NCBI GenBank assembly: GCA_000727475.1
Contig: KL647288.1
Coordinates: forward strand, 7,281,414 to 7,345,413
Length of the DNA: 64,000 nt
Source of the DNA: Sarcocystis neurona
Taxonomy: Eukaryota > Apicomplexa > Conoidasida > Eucoccidiorida > Sarcocystidae
Reading direction: 5' to 3'
Shown: in pieces, positions 11,292 through 24,600 of the stretch
Layout: each line of letters starts with the position of its first letter
How positions within the stretch are numbered: the stretch's first letter is position 1
The notes under the pieces: generated by a model
What the model was told of the DNA's origin: nothing
Seen by the model: only the letters and a program-made list of their open reading frames with translations
The model's database searches: none
Position numbers and translations under genes: made by a program

Positions 11292-14200
11292 GGCGTAGAC
11301 AGATATCTGTGCGCGGAGGAACAAAGGAGGGAATGATTCAGCCTTCATGCAGGGTCGCTGGTATTCATGAAATTGAGAGCTTCCGAAGTTGGTCGAGCTC
11401 AAATTTCTCACACGATGGAAAAACTATACATGCCAGACCCTTAGTGTGTTTTCCCATATCATACCAAGCTTTTGGTGCGCGGGATTTGCGATAAAGGATG
11501 CAACGTGTCCCTCTCAGCCGTTGAATTTTAGATCCTGTGAAGCAAGAGAGGAGAACGCAGACTACACTTACATGCAATGCAGCACTCTTTTACGCCTGCC
11601 TCAGTATGTTACAAATAAGGTGAGACACTTGCATAGTTTTTCAACAGTGTTTTCGATGTTCCGTAGGGCAGAGATCAACGTGTCTGCTGTTTGGAAGGGG
11701 GCAACATACGTTGAAGACATACACCAACGTAGGACGGTGGATCCACGAGCTTTGCCTTGTAAATTTCAAGCATTTATTGATGATTGTTGTCCTCGTCAAG
11801 AGTGCTCTCTACCACTTCAACAGCAGATTCACTCGTGCTGCCTGGCACCACAATATGTGCTCGTAACTAAGTGTGAATTAGTGTACACATATACGTCCGT
11901 GAGCGTTCCTCCTGCGCAGGCAGTGAATAGGCGTTCAGAACAACAATTATCCCTTCTGCGGACGTTTGGCACCTCTTCAGCTGTTGCTTCATGCTAGTTC
12001 TGTATCTCCGAGACAGAAAACTCTACACTTGCGAAATGGTCCACTGATGCCTCTTAGAGCTCGAAACAACTAGTGCCCACCTGCGTTTGCTTAGACACAT
12101 ACATACGTACGTCGGCTGGACACAGCATCCGTAGCTGCTCGACAAAATATCCTTCTTTACCGTCCCGTGAACTTTACGGTCGGTTATACGCCCGGCTTCT
12201 GCAGTGTAGCTATATACACATACGTCGCTTCGTAAGCACATACGTACGTCAGTCCATATACGTACAAATAGGTGTACGTACACACATTCATACGTAGATA
12301 CATATATCCCCATGTGCACACATTTTCATACGAATTTTTGAGTGTACATATTTTTCAGCTGCGTATCTGTTAATGCCTGTGTGCAGGTGTCTGGTCCCTG
12401 GACAAGCATAATATTTCTTTCGACTGTAGCTGGCGCTGCGCAGCTCCGTGGAGACGCTCTGCGGCTCTTCGTCGTGGAGATGTCCGTCTACTTTTCTGCG
12501 CATTTCAGTATAGTGCCTGCATACTTTTTTACACGTCATGCAAAAGCTATGCAGTGTTAGTATTCACTGAGGCTTACAGGGTCACAAGCAGGACTACAAA
12601 GCTGAGTGTTTGCACAGGGTCCCGATACGTCCACAAGTCAGTGCACGCTGCTGCGTATAGATCCCCTGATGCCCCCTACACAAGCAGCCACACATTACTG
12701 TCCACTGTTGGTTGTGTGTGTAGACTCTTCTGCAGGCTTCTCTGAGAACGTTTTTCTGTGCCGAGCCCTTTATGGTGAACACTGCGCAGGAGTGCGAATG
12801 ATTCTCGTCATAGCCACACAGATAGTTATTCACTGAAACTTCGTCACCTAAGATCGTACTGCATGCACTACAACTCAACCTTTGCGATACAAAAAGTATG
12901 GGGGTGAAAGCTGTTGTCGGTTTTGCGAGTCACATGGCATACCTCTCATCGCCGAGCACAAACGGTCAAACGTGCATGGAAACGCTGTGTAGGTAGGGCT
13001 GTGGTGCTGTAGGGAAGGCGAAATGGTTTCCCTGTTTTGAACGGGTAACTTCAGCAATACAATGCAGAAGAAGGAAAAGGAAGAAAAACCGTAGTCCAAC
13101 TGCCCGGGTACCCGCAGGTGTCTAGTATGTTCGTGGGGTTCGGGATCGACCCTGCTGCAGACATAAAGACGAGCTTAACTTTCGGGTGTGTTCGCCATGC
13201 ACGGCATGTAGAGGTGGACTGATGAAAACTAGTACGTGGCAAGCGAACAAACCTGATGTGTGTTTGTGTTGTGGTCGAAAGCACTGTGCCTGCAAGACCC
13301 GCACCGATCTCATATTCCTACGTAGCCGGAATACGAATAGATCACCTCGGTTTTTTCGGTACTGCTAAAGATGTGGCGCACTTGAACGTGTTAGTCTTTC
13401 ACACTCACACGCAGGATACGCTTCGATGCTATTAACAGCAGCGCCGCTGCGACCTTGTTTGAGTTTCCAAATTACTGGACCTGCGCATACAACTATGCAG
13501 ACTACAAAATATAGAAAAATTAATCCATTCGTCAACACAAATGTGGCCCCTGGATACAGGCATGTGTCACCAGAGAACAACTTCAATTTTCACACGTACA
13601 CTACATGCCATTTTGTATTGCAAATGTAGAATGTTGTTCCCTCCTGACCTGTCTGTGCTGCACTCGCGCGTGTGGCTACGCAAGTCACTCATATTCGCAA
13701 GTCGTCGACGACGGCCCGTGCCTTTTAGCTGCATCGCTCGTATTTCCGTGTATTGGTGGCCGCAGGTGCGCAAGCTCTTTCCTTTACAACGTGGTTTCTC
13801 CAGACTTATTTTTTTTTCTCTCCAGGTAGCTCTGTTAGTCTCACACCGACAATACACTTTCGCTTGTACGTAAGCCAGGTCAGTCTTTCGTATCCTGCTG
13901 CTTATCTGACGCAACCTCACCTTGAAATGTACACGCGTGGCGTTTACCCGCATGTCACGGTACACGCTCCATAAACCGGCGTCCGTTTTGTACTTTTTTT
14001 AAGCTTTAAGGAAATGCTTCTCTGTCAGTGGAACCCGCCTGCCTTCACGAGGATTCTACATTTAAATATGTACTACAGGTCTGACCGTCAGCGTTTCTCA
14101 CGTCTAACGAACCGCACATTTAAGTGTGCAGCCCCTCGATGGCACGCCTTTTGACCGTGATCTCGTGAAAATCTCTATGACGTAAACCGTTGCCCACATA

Positions 14201-17200
14201 TGCAAAATGTCCTCTTCTCTTCCCAGTTTTCCTGCTACGGGTGTTGTAAACGGAAAGGAAGAGGCGGCTGCATTTGAGACTAACTGCGTACGTAATTCTG
14301 AACTTGTTATACACATATTATCCTGTTTACGTAGGAGAATATGTATTCAGCTTACGTGCTTGCTCATTCTCCCTTTCTCGTTTTCATTTACTGTCTTCCG
14401 CTGTCTCTTTCTCTTTTTTTCTTCAGTACGCGTGAAAAGTGCACACCTGTAATTGCGTGCGCGCGCATCCTGAAAATTGCTGGATGCGTTCACGGAGCCT
14501 TGGAGCTTGTCGGAGGATCAACGTTACCCTGAACTCCACACGATCTTCAACGTGAACACTGTTGATTCACCCATATATTAGACGAGCTCCCGAGGTCTCT
14601 GTCCCGACGCCGTTGTATTAAGCTTCCGCAGGACCCTGCCATGTCTCGAGGACAACATGTTTATAGTGTCACTAATACGATCGCACGCTGCAGCCAACCA
14701 CGTGTACGTACACGCGTGTCTATATTTATACCTATTTACACATACGTGTAAACATATTTGTACAGGGACAAATAAGTGAATCCAGACACACGCATCCTTT
14801 AGTCTAACAAAATGAATCATGTCCCGAGGGACGCGTACGACGGACATAACGAACAACTGTATCAATGTACGCGCGTCGGTGCAAAACGCATTGATTTTGG
14901 TAACAGCTTACAAGCGATTCAACAAACGGACCGCGAGATACACCTGTGCACCCATCGATCAAGTGGCACAATCTGCTAAATCGTCCACCACCAATATGCA
15001 AATAAAGCAACCAGCGCGAGAAAAATCAGTTCTAGTGAATCTTCTGTACTCTCGTGCCTTCCTCGTAGCAGGGCAATTATTCGGACAACTATCTGTACCC
15101 TAGATCGGCTCCTGTGTGAGAATCACCAATAAAGAAAGAAAGCAGTAAACAACCAAATCTCCGATGGAAGGGCAGAAAGTCTATCCTCAGTGTATTCAAT
15201 TATGAACGCCTATGCAGAGTAACTTTTTTTCCCTCGCATGATTGTTTTAGTCGGAGAACCTGCACGATGATCCTCTTCACGTAAGCAGGCAACTACGTTT
15301 CTCTGTACGGACGTTACCTAAGGCGGCACGAATGATACGTAATTGTTCACATACCTACACATAATGTGTCGTAGGTGTATACTTACTTGTAGCCGCGTCG
15401 TCCATAAAAGATGCAAGCAGACTACTCATGTCTGCGCTTAACACGAACGCAGTCTTACGCGTTTCACCAATTTTCCAATTGCGGTGCACCTAGATGCTGA
15501 TATATGTGTGCCTACTCACATTCATGTACGCGAAGAGAAATGGATGATAGTCGCGTGAACACATGCAAAGGGGATCATGCTCTCAAATGCGCAAGTACTT
15601 GCAGGGCACTGTAGGAACACTCATACACATACTGATAGTTCTATGAGTGTACATCTCTTTTCCTGCAGAGAGGCCTGTGTACCTATAATTGAACATGTAC
15701 ACGAACGCAATTATGGATGTCTATAAAGAGTACTGAGTGACGCCTCCTCGGGTGCACGTACGAAACGGCTTGAATTACACGCCTCTGACACATCAAAAAT
15801 TTATCTCTTTCTCACGACTCACGTCAGATTCTGTCATTGTTTATGAGTTGACACGTATATACACTCATATACACGTATCTTCGTTTAGTAATCTATCTTG
15901 CTGCACATACGTGTAAATGTGGACGCCTGCACGTAAACTTAGTGTACACGCGCTGTGCGACCTGCGCCTCGCTATCTTTCGACTTTCAAAGACTGATGCA
16001 CAAAAGTCCACTCCAGACGTACGCTTACACCAGCTCACATAAGGCCCGTGCATACACATTCATAACCGTGTCCAGGCGTATGTGTAGAAGTAGGGAGAGA
16101 GGGCTTGTTATCCCACAGCAAGAATTCGGCCGGGCGCACATTCGTTTAGACCATACATACGTACAGGTGTTATGCAACAGACACATAAAGCGCTGCCAGT
16201 AATATAAATGTCTTCTCTCCAGCTAAACAAATGGAAGCAATTCCGTCAACTTCTCCTGGGCTATAGGCTCACATGTACGTTTCTTCCTGTGTACGTGTCT
16301 ACTTTTTTGTTACTCGACGCCCGCGTGTATGACTACATTCTGCTTAGTGTAGTCTACTTTCGCGCCCCAAGCACAGCGAAGTCCTTCCTTTTGCTGTCTT
16401 TTTCCCCGTCCTGCTGTTCAGCTGTTGTTGCTGCTGATTTCGCTGTTGCCAGCGCTACAGGAGGTACTGCAGGACACGCCGTTGGCGCTAATTGTTTTGG
16501 TTCTGGGGTGACTCTCTAAATTTTTCGGGGTGTCTGCTGTCACAGCTCGTAAATGGCCTGCTGGTGTTACTAGTGGGCTGCTGTTGGGATTTTCTAGTCC
16601 CCGGTTACAGTTTTGTGTCGTTGTTGCTGCTGCCGTTGGTTGCTGCTGCGATTACTGGGCTGCTGGTCTTCTGAGTAGTTCATGTGGTGCCGGTCCTGGA
16701 GCTGCGGCTGCTCCCGCTTTCTTCGTAGTCCCGTGCATGCGCACATGCACAAAAACAGCAGTCCCCGCGCATGTTAATTCACTGGGAAAAACTAGAAAAA
16801 ATTTTAGTTCCGCCTCTTCAGGTACATCTTCTACAATCTGACCACAAGTGTGTTTCCGTCTGTCCCTCGCCTTTTGGGAACTTTTCCGACATTCCCAACG
16901 GAGGACGACTTTTTCGTTTCCTGTAGTCCTTCGTAGGGAGACAGACACATTTGACATGCAAAGTAATATGGCATCCTTCTGACCCCGTTCGCGTGTGAAG
17001 ATCCATCGAACACTGTCAGAGCATTCGTTGCTTTGTTCTTCCCCTCTTTTGTTGCAGACGGATGGTCACGTCCACTCCTATCCTGTCTGTTTGGTGCTTT
17101 CCGAATTCAACAGTCACTACCGCCTAAGAGCTATCCATTCGTGCTTTGTCCTCTGATAGATTCTCGCAGCTCGCACACACATACGCTTCCACATCGTTAC

Positions 17201-18615
17201 CTCTGCACCATCGGAAGTGAGTGAAGTAGTCTCCCATGCGTTCTCCACGTGCCGTCCACTCCCGTCCGTTTTAACTTAAGGTGTTCGTCACTTGACCTCA
17301 CCCGCCGTGCTCGTCTCAAAATATTACAACGCCACTAGCTCACGGAGAAAACTTAAAATACCACCCTTCTGATGATGAGGGAACTGCTTCAGTTTACGCA
17401 TGAAGTTCTCTTCGTCCACAATAATTCCTCGGCACACCTAGTAAAGTCCATATGAGTCCGTCACTTCAGTCAACATTACACTACAGGAGAGAGCTTCACA
17501 GGACTGTTGCCTCCCTTTGTTGTTCGGAGCCCTGGACACATTTTCTCACATCGTCTTCAAACCGCTTAGCGCTCTCTTTCTTTGTTGGCATTGTCCGATA
17601 CTAACCGAAATTTACGTAGCTCCTTCGAACAAATCTAGCGAATGGTACTGACTTTGTCTCCCGTTCACCAGTACCTGGACGCACGGTCTCTCTTCTACGG
17701 ATCGAGACCCCGTCCTTCTGATGGAGGCGCGACACCCCGCTATATTCTCCATATTTTCCTGTATAGCTGTTGGTGAACTTTCCTTCCAGGCGCTCCACAT
17801 TCCATGTATTTCTTCGTCTCTGGTGCCCCGTCAGCACTTCTAACAAATATATTTCGGGAACATTTCCAACTGTTACCCATCCCTCCGTCCAACCGTGAAC
17901 CTGCGTTCTCCTTCACGTACTACTTTCAGCAGCTGTTTCTACACGACGACTAGAGGACCGTCAATACGTAATTTTCTTAGTCAAAACACGCACGTCTTTT
18001 TTTAGTGTCGACAACGACACACAAGTTTGAACTCCTTTTTCGCTGGAAACGAGGACTGTCTCCGCAAGGTGCCACATAGCTTTTGTCTCTGTTTCTCTCC
18101 TCTTCTTCCTTGTTCTGCTATTCGTAGTCCTTGCTCTATGTGCGTGTCCCTCACTCCCAAGCCCTACCGCTCTGTGTCTTCGGCGTGTGTTCGTTTATCC
18201 CTTGCAACAGTGAAGAACCAGGAAGGTTGCTGCTGTTGTGTTGCGAGCACCTACCGGTGAAGTCGAGGTTTTTCGTATCCCGGGGATTACCTACTTCTCG
18301 CAAATTCGTAGATATATACAGGTGCATATACTAATATCATCTCTCCCCCTCCATATGGATTCCTAAAGAAGCACATGCCTAAGTAAATAATTAATTCTTC
18401 CTATATGTGTGTAAACACACACACACACACAGACACAATACCGTGTAGGACAAGCGTAGCGACGTAATGTGAGAAGGAGATGTCTGGGGTCTCACGCGTC
18501 TGCGCGTCGCGCGGGAAGGTTTTTGTCTTCCGTCCGGGGTGACACTTACAACGTCTCTGCTTCTCGCCTTCTCTTCTTCTTTCTTCGTTCCCCCCCTTTT
18601 CCTCCTTTCGAAAAA
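11292..18615. other. Intergenic region upstream of both the Cys-repeat gene and the exosome gene
   Basis: The two flanking genes diverge from this 7.3 kb stretch, so promoters for both should lie in it. Short ORFs are present (for example 11389-11997 +, 13567-13965 -, 16652-16957 -), but none carries a recognised motif or clear splice signals. Microsatellites are sparse compared with the rest of the window. A CA run lies near 18418-18434. No core promoter element could be assigned. Confidence 0.45.
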
Positions 18616-21600
18616 ATGAGTGCGGGCGCTCCGCCGCTGCTGTCCGCGGGCGCGCTGCGAGCAGACGGCCGACGTCCCACAGAGTTGCGTGGGCTGCGCT
18701 GCTCGACCTGCTGCTCTCCTCTCCATTTGCTCCCCCCCGCGTCCGGCAGCAGTAGCAGCAGCAGTGGCTCGAACGGCACGCGTAACGACTCAGCGAGCAG
18801 CGGCAGTGATGACGCTGCCGCCGAGAGTCTTCCTGGCGATTTGCAGGGCAGCAGCAGCGGTAACAGGTGGAGGAGCGGCAACGAGGTGGGGGAGAGCTTG
18901 GAGAGCGACAGCGACAAGGGGAGACGGAAGAGAATGAGGCGGACGCGTGTTGCTGCTTCTTTCCCCACGTCTTCTGCTGCGGCAGCGCATGCAGATGGGC
19001 GAGGCGTCGTGAGTCTCGGCTGCACAAAGGTGGCAGTCTTTGTCTTTGGGCCGCGCCCGCTGCTGCGGGGGGGAGGGGGAGGAGCAGCAGGAGGTCCTTG
19101 GAGCGAGGGTATGGCTGCTGCGTCGTTTTTTTTGCGGGCCGCAGAGGAAGTCGACGTCGGCAGCAGCGGCGCGAATGCAGCAACCGCCGGAGGAAGAGGA
19201 GGAGACCGACAAGGCGAGGAGGAAGAAATGCCGTTTTTGACCGAGCGCTGCTTCGACTCCTTTGCTGGCTCTAGTGGAGCAGGAGGATCAGACAGCAAAG
19301 CAGCGCTGCTGCTGTGTCGCGCCGGCATAGCTCCTTTCAGCAGCGGAGAGGTGGGCAGCAGCAGCGGAGAGCGGCGGACGGTGGCAGCGGGGGCTGCAGC
19401 AGGCAGCGGCGCTGCTGCGGCTGCTGCTGCTTCTGCGGCTGCTGCGGCTGCGGGAGGAGGAGGAGGAGCAGGAGCAGCAGGGGGGGGGGCAGGGGGGAGG
19501 GGGAGGAGGCACACAACAGGAGCAGGAACTAGCTCTTACGGTTCGGAAAATTCTGCAGGGTGTCATCTTGGAGGAATCTCATCCCCGCGCAGCGATCAGC
19601 GTCTTTATTCATGTGCTCGAAGATGACGGCGGTAAGTAGCAGAGTTTCTGACAGAGGGAAAAATAGAAGTCCGCCACAACAGAAGAACGAACGCAGAGGC
19701 AGGAGAGGCGGAGAAGAAAAAGAAGAGGAAAGGAGAAGAAAATAGGAGAATAGAGCCACTGGCGGATAGAAGAAGGAGAGAGAAGACGCACAAGAAGAAG
19801 AAGAAGAGGACGGTGAGGAAGAAGAAGAGGAAGCCACTTGACACACGAAGCAAAAGAAGAAGGAAGGAAGCGGAGGGCAGAAAGAAGAAGGGACACGAGA
19901 CAGCCAGGGAAGAATAAGGAAGTCAAAGAAATACATATATATATGCATATGTGCACACTCACTTTGTCGACCGGTGTCGTAGCAGAGCGGAACTTTAGTA
20001 GAGAATACGACAGGAAGGGTCGAAGATAGAGGAGAGGAAAGGAACTGAAGGAAGGAAAGTGAAAAACAGAAGTCGAAAGGAGGAAAAGTGTGGAGGGGAC
20101 AGGAGAGGAGAGAAGAGGACGAGGAGAAGGAACAAGAAGATAGGAAGTGTGAAGAGGGCACAGAGAAGCAAAGGGCAGGCTGAGAGAGGTGGTTCGTGAA
20201 GAGGATGCAGAAGAAAGACAAGGGAAGGGAAAAGGGAGAAAAAGACTTCGGCGGAAGCGCGAAATTCAGGGGAGGAAGAAGAGCAAGGGAGGAGGACGAA
20301 GAAGCGAGCAAGAGGGAAGAGAAGAGGCTGCAGAAGGAGAAGAAAACGGTAAGAACGACAGACCACAGGAGGCGGAGAAACAAACGAAAGGAGAAAAGAA
20401 GAAGAAGAGAGGAGAAAGAGGGGAGAAAAAGAAGGAAGGCGAGAGAAAAGAAAGGGTAGGGAGAGAAGAAAGGAGGAGAAGAAAAAGATAGAGAGAAGAA
20501 AATATAGAAGAACGAGAATAAGGAAGAGGGGGAGGGGCGGCACCGAAAGGGAAAGAAAGGAGAGGTAGAAGAGAGGCCCAGACGAACAGGCAGGAAGTCC
20601 AAGAGAAGAAAATGGAGGACTGACGCGTGCAACACGAAGCCTGAAAAGTGACACAGAGAAAGCGAGAGAGCGAGAAATAACGCGAGACAGGACGGGCCAC
20701 GCACTGTTGCGAAGTGAAGAGAAGTGCGGGGAAGAAGAAAAAGTGAGACATCAAGGAGAAACCACTGAAGGATGATTTTCTCATCCATGGGAGTAGCTGG
20801 GAGAATTTCAAAGATGCGCTTGGTGGAGTAGGTGTGAGTATCTGCGTGCGTGCGGCGCGGGGTGGGCAAATATTGCTGCTCCGTTTCTCTCTTTTCATCT
20901 CTTGCCAGGTGTCCGCACAAATCATCAACAGAGACGTGTAGCTACTTCTCATCTCTCGAACATTAGTGAACCCGCCCCCCAGGATCGACCTTGACACGCA
21001 CACGTGCTTAAAATTTCATGCACGTATGTATATATACGTGTGTGTGAGTGGATGGCTCCGCACGTTTGTGTACGCTTTTGTACTAACGTTTGTACGTATT
21101 GGGAAAGAATTCTTCTGCCACAAGTCTCCCTCTGTCTGCACACGTTTCTTGAACTAAGATGTGTGCGTACATATATTTCCACACGTTTGTGTAGACCCAC
21201 GCTCATGCTTATGTCTACGTATATGGAAAACGCACTTCCGCCCAGGTCCCTCTGTTCATACATTTCGACAGACGCACAAGCGTGCAAGCCCAGCTATACA
21301 CATGTATGTTGACATCGGTTGATATACAAATTCCCCCAGATTTGCTGAGTTCCGTACGTGTGTCTATAAATACCTACGCAGACATGTGTGTACACAGAGG
21401 GGTAGTCTCTACGTATGAACTTGTGAGCCTCTTTCTACGTATGCGCACGTCTGTGGAAGCGTGCACACACACTTGTGTGCTTGTAGGGATATATATGTGT
21501 TGTGGTGAAAGTGGCCCTTCATATGCACCAGAATTTACGGGTTTATGTGTGCGAGTTAGTCTTCTTCTCTCTGCTTCGTATGTTGGCAATTCCACAAGCT

Positions 21601-24600
21601 TTGCCACGCGGTGTGCTGCTGCACGTGGGTGCTTCACGGCAGCGTCTTTTTCTCTGCACCAGACACGACCTTTGCCTTCTCTTTGTGGCGTACGCGTGGC
21701 TGCAGGCAATCGCGAATTTTGTCTGCCTCTCCGTGTCCCGTCTCCATGTCTTCCTTCATTACTCTTCGTGTAGTCCTGTTTGCCGTTCTCCCCGGTCTTT
21801 ACTTTTCCGTCAATCTCGTGATGTGTTGACCTCCTTTCTTCTCCACCTGTTTCTTCATGTACTTTGCACCTGTCTGCAAGCGAATACGTACGTATGTGTG
21901 TGCGCTTCCCGAAGTCAACGACTCTCGCAGTCTTGGTGGGCCGGCGTAGATATAGACGTTGTCTTTCTTTCGCTGATCTAAACGCTCGCATACGTGTATA
22001 TGTGTAAGCTTGTGCACGCCCGTACATGTATGGGTGTACATCTGTATACATGGATATATGTGTGTGTACGACTAGCTTTCTTTCTGTGTACGTATATGTA
22101 TGTCTCTCCACGCGCACGTATACGTATGTGTGTTTGTCGAAGTGTTGATATTTGTGAGAAACAAGTGCATATGCTGCCGACCTTTATGGGTCTTCTTATG
22201 ACTGATGATAATTTTTGCAGGCGTGCTGGCTGCCTCGGTGTGTGCTGCGGGTCTTGCGCTGATCGAAGCCGGTAAGGGACCGAGGTGTACGTACACCGCA
22301 CAAACCCCGCACAGAGACAGCAGCTAACGCTCGCGCGGGCTGTGTGCCTACTCATATTAATATGTCTCCAGGTACCTGCGTCAACAGGCTCACCTACACC
22401 TGTATATATCGAACTCTATGTGTAAGGCCATGCATATGTATATATATGTGTATATAGACACTATCACGTATACGTTCTTCTGCATACCTCGGTGTACACG
22501 TATATACACGTACATATATGTATACAAATATATATTATATATATGTATATGTATATGTATATGCATGTATATGTTGACAATCACGTGTATGTTCTCCTGT
22601 ATACCTCGCTATATACGTACATACCTATATAATATATATATATATATATGTACATATATATGTATATATATGTATATATTAACACTATCACGTATACGCT
22701 CTTCTGCATACCTCGGTATACACGTATATACACGTACATATATATATATCTATCTTATATGTATATATTCCACTATCACGTGCATGTTCTCCTGTATACC
22801 TCGGTATATACGTGCATATATGTGTGTATACATATATATATATATATATGCATATATGTATATATTAATACTATCACCTATACGCTCTGCTGTATACCTC
22901 GGTGTATACGTCCACATATAATACATATACATATATGTGTGTATAGCTAAAGTCCTGTTGTGCTGCACATGCCCTGCGACAACGTTTCACACATTGCTGC
23001 GCCGTCTCCTCCCCTTACTTGAAATATCCACACACACGCGTACAAACATCTGTGAGCTGACACACACACACACACGTGTAATTTCTCTCGTACCTTGTCG
23101 TATACATGTATGCCAGAAGGAATATATATATATATATATATGTACGGCTTGTAGACGGACTGGGTGTCATACGTCATAGGAGCGTCTGCTGCATGCGCTT
23201 GCGTTGTACTGAGAGGACGCTGCGCGTGTCTCTGCAGTGGCGCTGTCTACATGCGTTGTTACGCGTGTCTGCACTGCCGCTCGCGCTTATATGTTAGCGA
23301 GCCGGATGCGCGAAACTTTGACGCACGCAGTCTCCGCACACATCCCCGCACGTGAGAGGCTCTGCTGCATGCCTTTTTTTACCGGCCGTGTGGTGGCGCT
23401 GCATGCGTCCCTTGTCGAATTCGCGTGCGTCGGTGTGCTGGGCAACAACTGCACCGCGGCCAACTGCACGCGCGCAGCTCTCCCTGACAGAGAGCGGTGA
23501 AAAAGAAGAAAAACGCCGACGGTCCCGCATGGAAGGCGTGCACTTCTCTTCTGTGGCAGCAACATAAGGTCTATAGAGAAAGAGACAGCTGCGTAGATCT
23601 CTTTGTCAAGATGTTCATGTGTATATGTCGACCTTTCTGTCGATCCGTCTCTCTTCTGTGTGTCGAAGTTGCCTGTCCAGAAGAAGTGCGTCTGCTCCTC
23701 TGTCTGCGCGCTTCCCTACGCTGCGGTGACAGCCTCCAGCGTTCTTGGGGAGGGCAGTTCTGCAAGCAGCGCCTGGCGACTTCCTTCTCGACTTTGTGGA
23801 CGAGACGTGGTACTGCACCCTTTGCGAAGAGTTAACAGGAGGGGAGCAAGAAGTTGCAGCTAGCTGGCGATATGAGGGGGCCGCAGGTTGCTGTTGTAGT
23901 CCTCCTGCGCGTCTCTTTACATGTCTCTGTCTGCGCCGTCTTGCATCTGCGCAAGTCTCGCAGGATTGTGTGTCGGTTGTGTTTTTTATTGCTCGTGCCG
24001 CCTCTCCGTAGAAGCGTGTCTCCTGGGGTCCTGCTGCTCTTGCTTCAAGCAGTCCCGCACACGCCTGTGTCTGCTGGTAGTGCTACGTGACAGCCAGTAG
24101 GAAACATCTACGCATGGCAGTGGCTCTGCGGCTGCAGCTGCGACAGCAAGCCTTCGGAACCTCCCCAGTTCTTTTTCGACAAGCCGTGCGACCCGCCGCA
24201 TTTCTTCTTTGCAAGCATGCGGCCGGTCTCCCTGAGCGAGTGGTCTCCTGTGCTGCTGCAGGCATCGCAGTTCGAGACTTCGTCACTGCTGTCTCGTGCG
24301 TCTGCCCGCCGCGACCAGCCATCCCGCTGCTGGACCCGTTTCGAGCAGAGCTGCAAGGCAGTGCCCCTACGCTAACTGTTGCCCTCCTGCCTGCGACCGA
24401 AGAAGTAGGCGTCGCTGTTACTTCCCACACCGAGTCTTCGCGCGTGCTTCTCTGCCTGTCTGCCTTTATATGGACTTGTGGGTCGTTTTCATGGAGCAGC
24501 TGGCCGCAAAAAGTATGGGGACGTGCTAACTAACAAATCGTTCACACAGGCTTAACAGCCTCAAGCTTCACAGGCTAAGAAATGTCGTTCAGATACTACA

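Noticed and set aside
16208..16957. Possible small gene: + 16208-16674 or - 16957-16652
   Set aside because: Both strands have open stretches with some unbiased residues, but no motif, no paired splice sites and no repeat polarity favour either.
18546..19514. - strand ORF of 322 codons, Ala/Pro/Leu-rich
   Set aside because: Antisense of exosome exon 1 and its repeat insertion; the + strand carries the conserved motifs.
19529..20920. Long - strand ORF (463 codons) rich in Ser, Leu and Phe
   Set aside because: It is the reverse of the polypurine tract; polypyrimidine sequence lacks stop codons. No motif, and it lies across the exosome gene intron.
22390..22968. Tyr/Ile/Cys-rich ORFs that look like multi-span membrane proteins
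   Set aside because: They read TA microsatellite and the tandem A/B element; similar ORFs occur at every TA run in the window (27045-28286, 46314-46835, 54134-54832).
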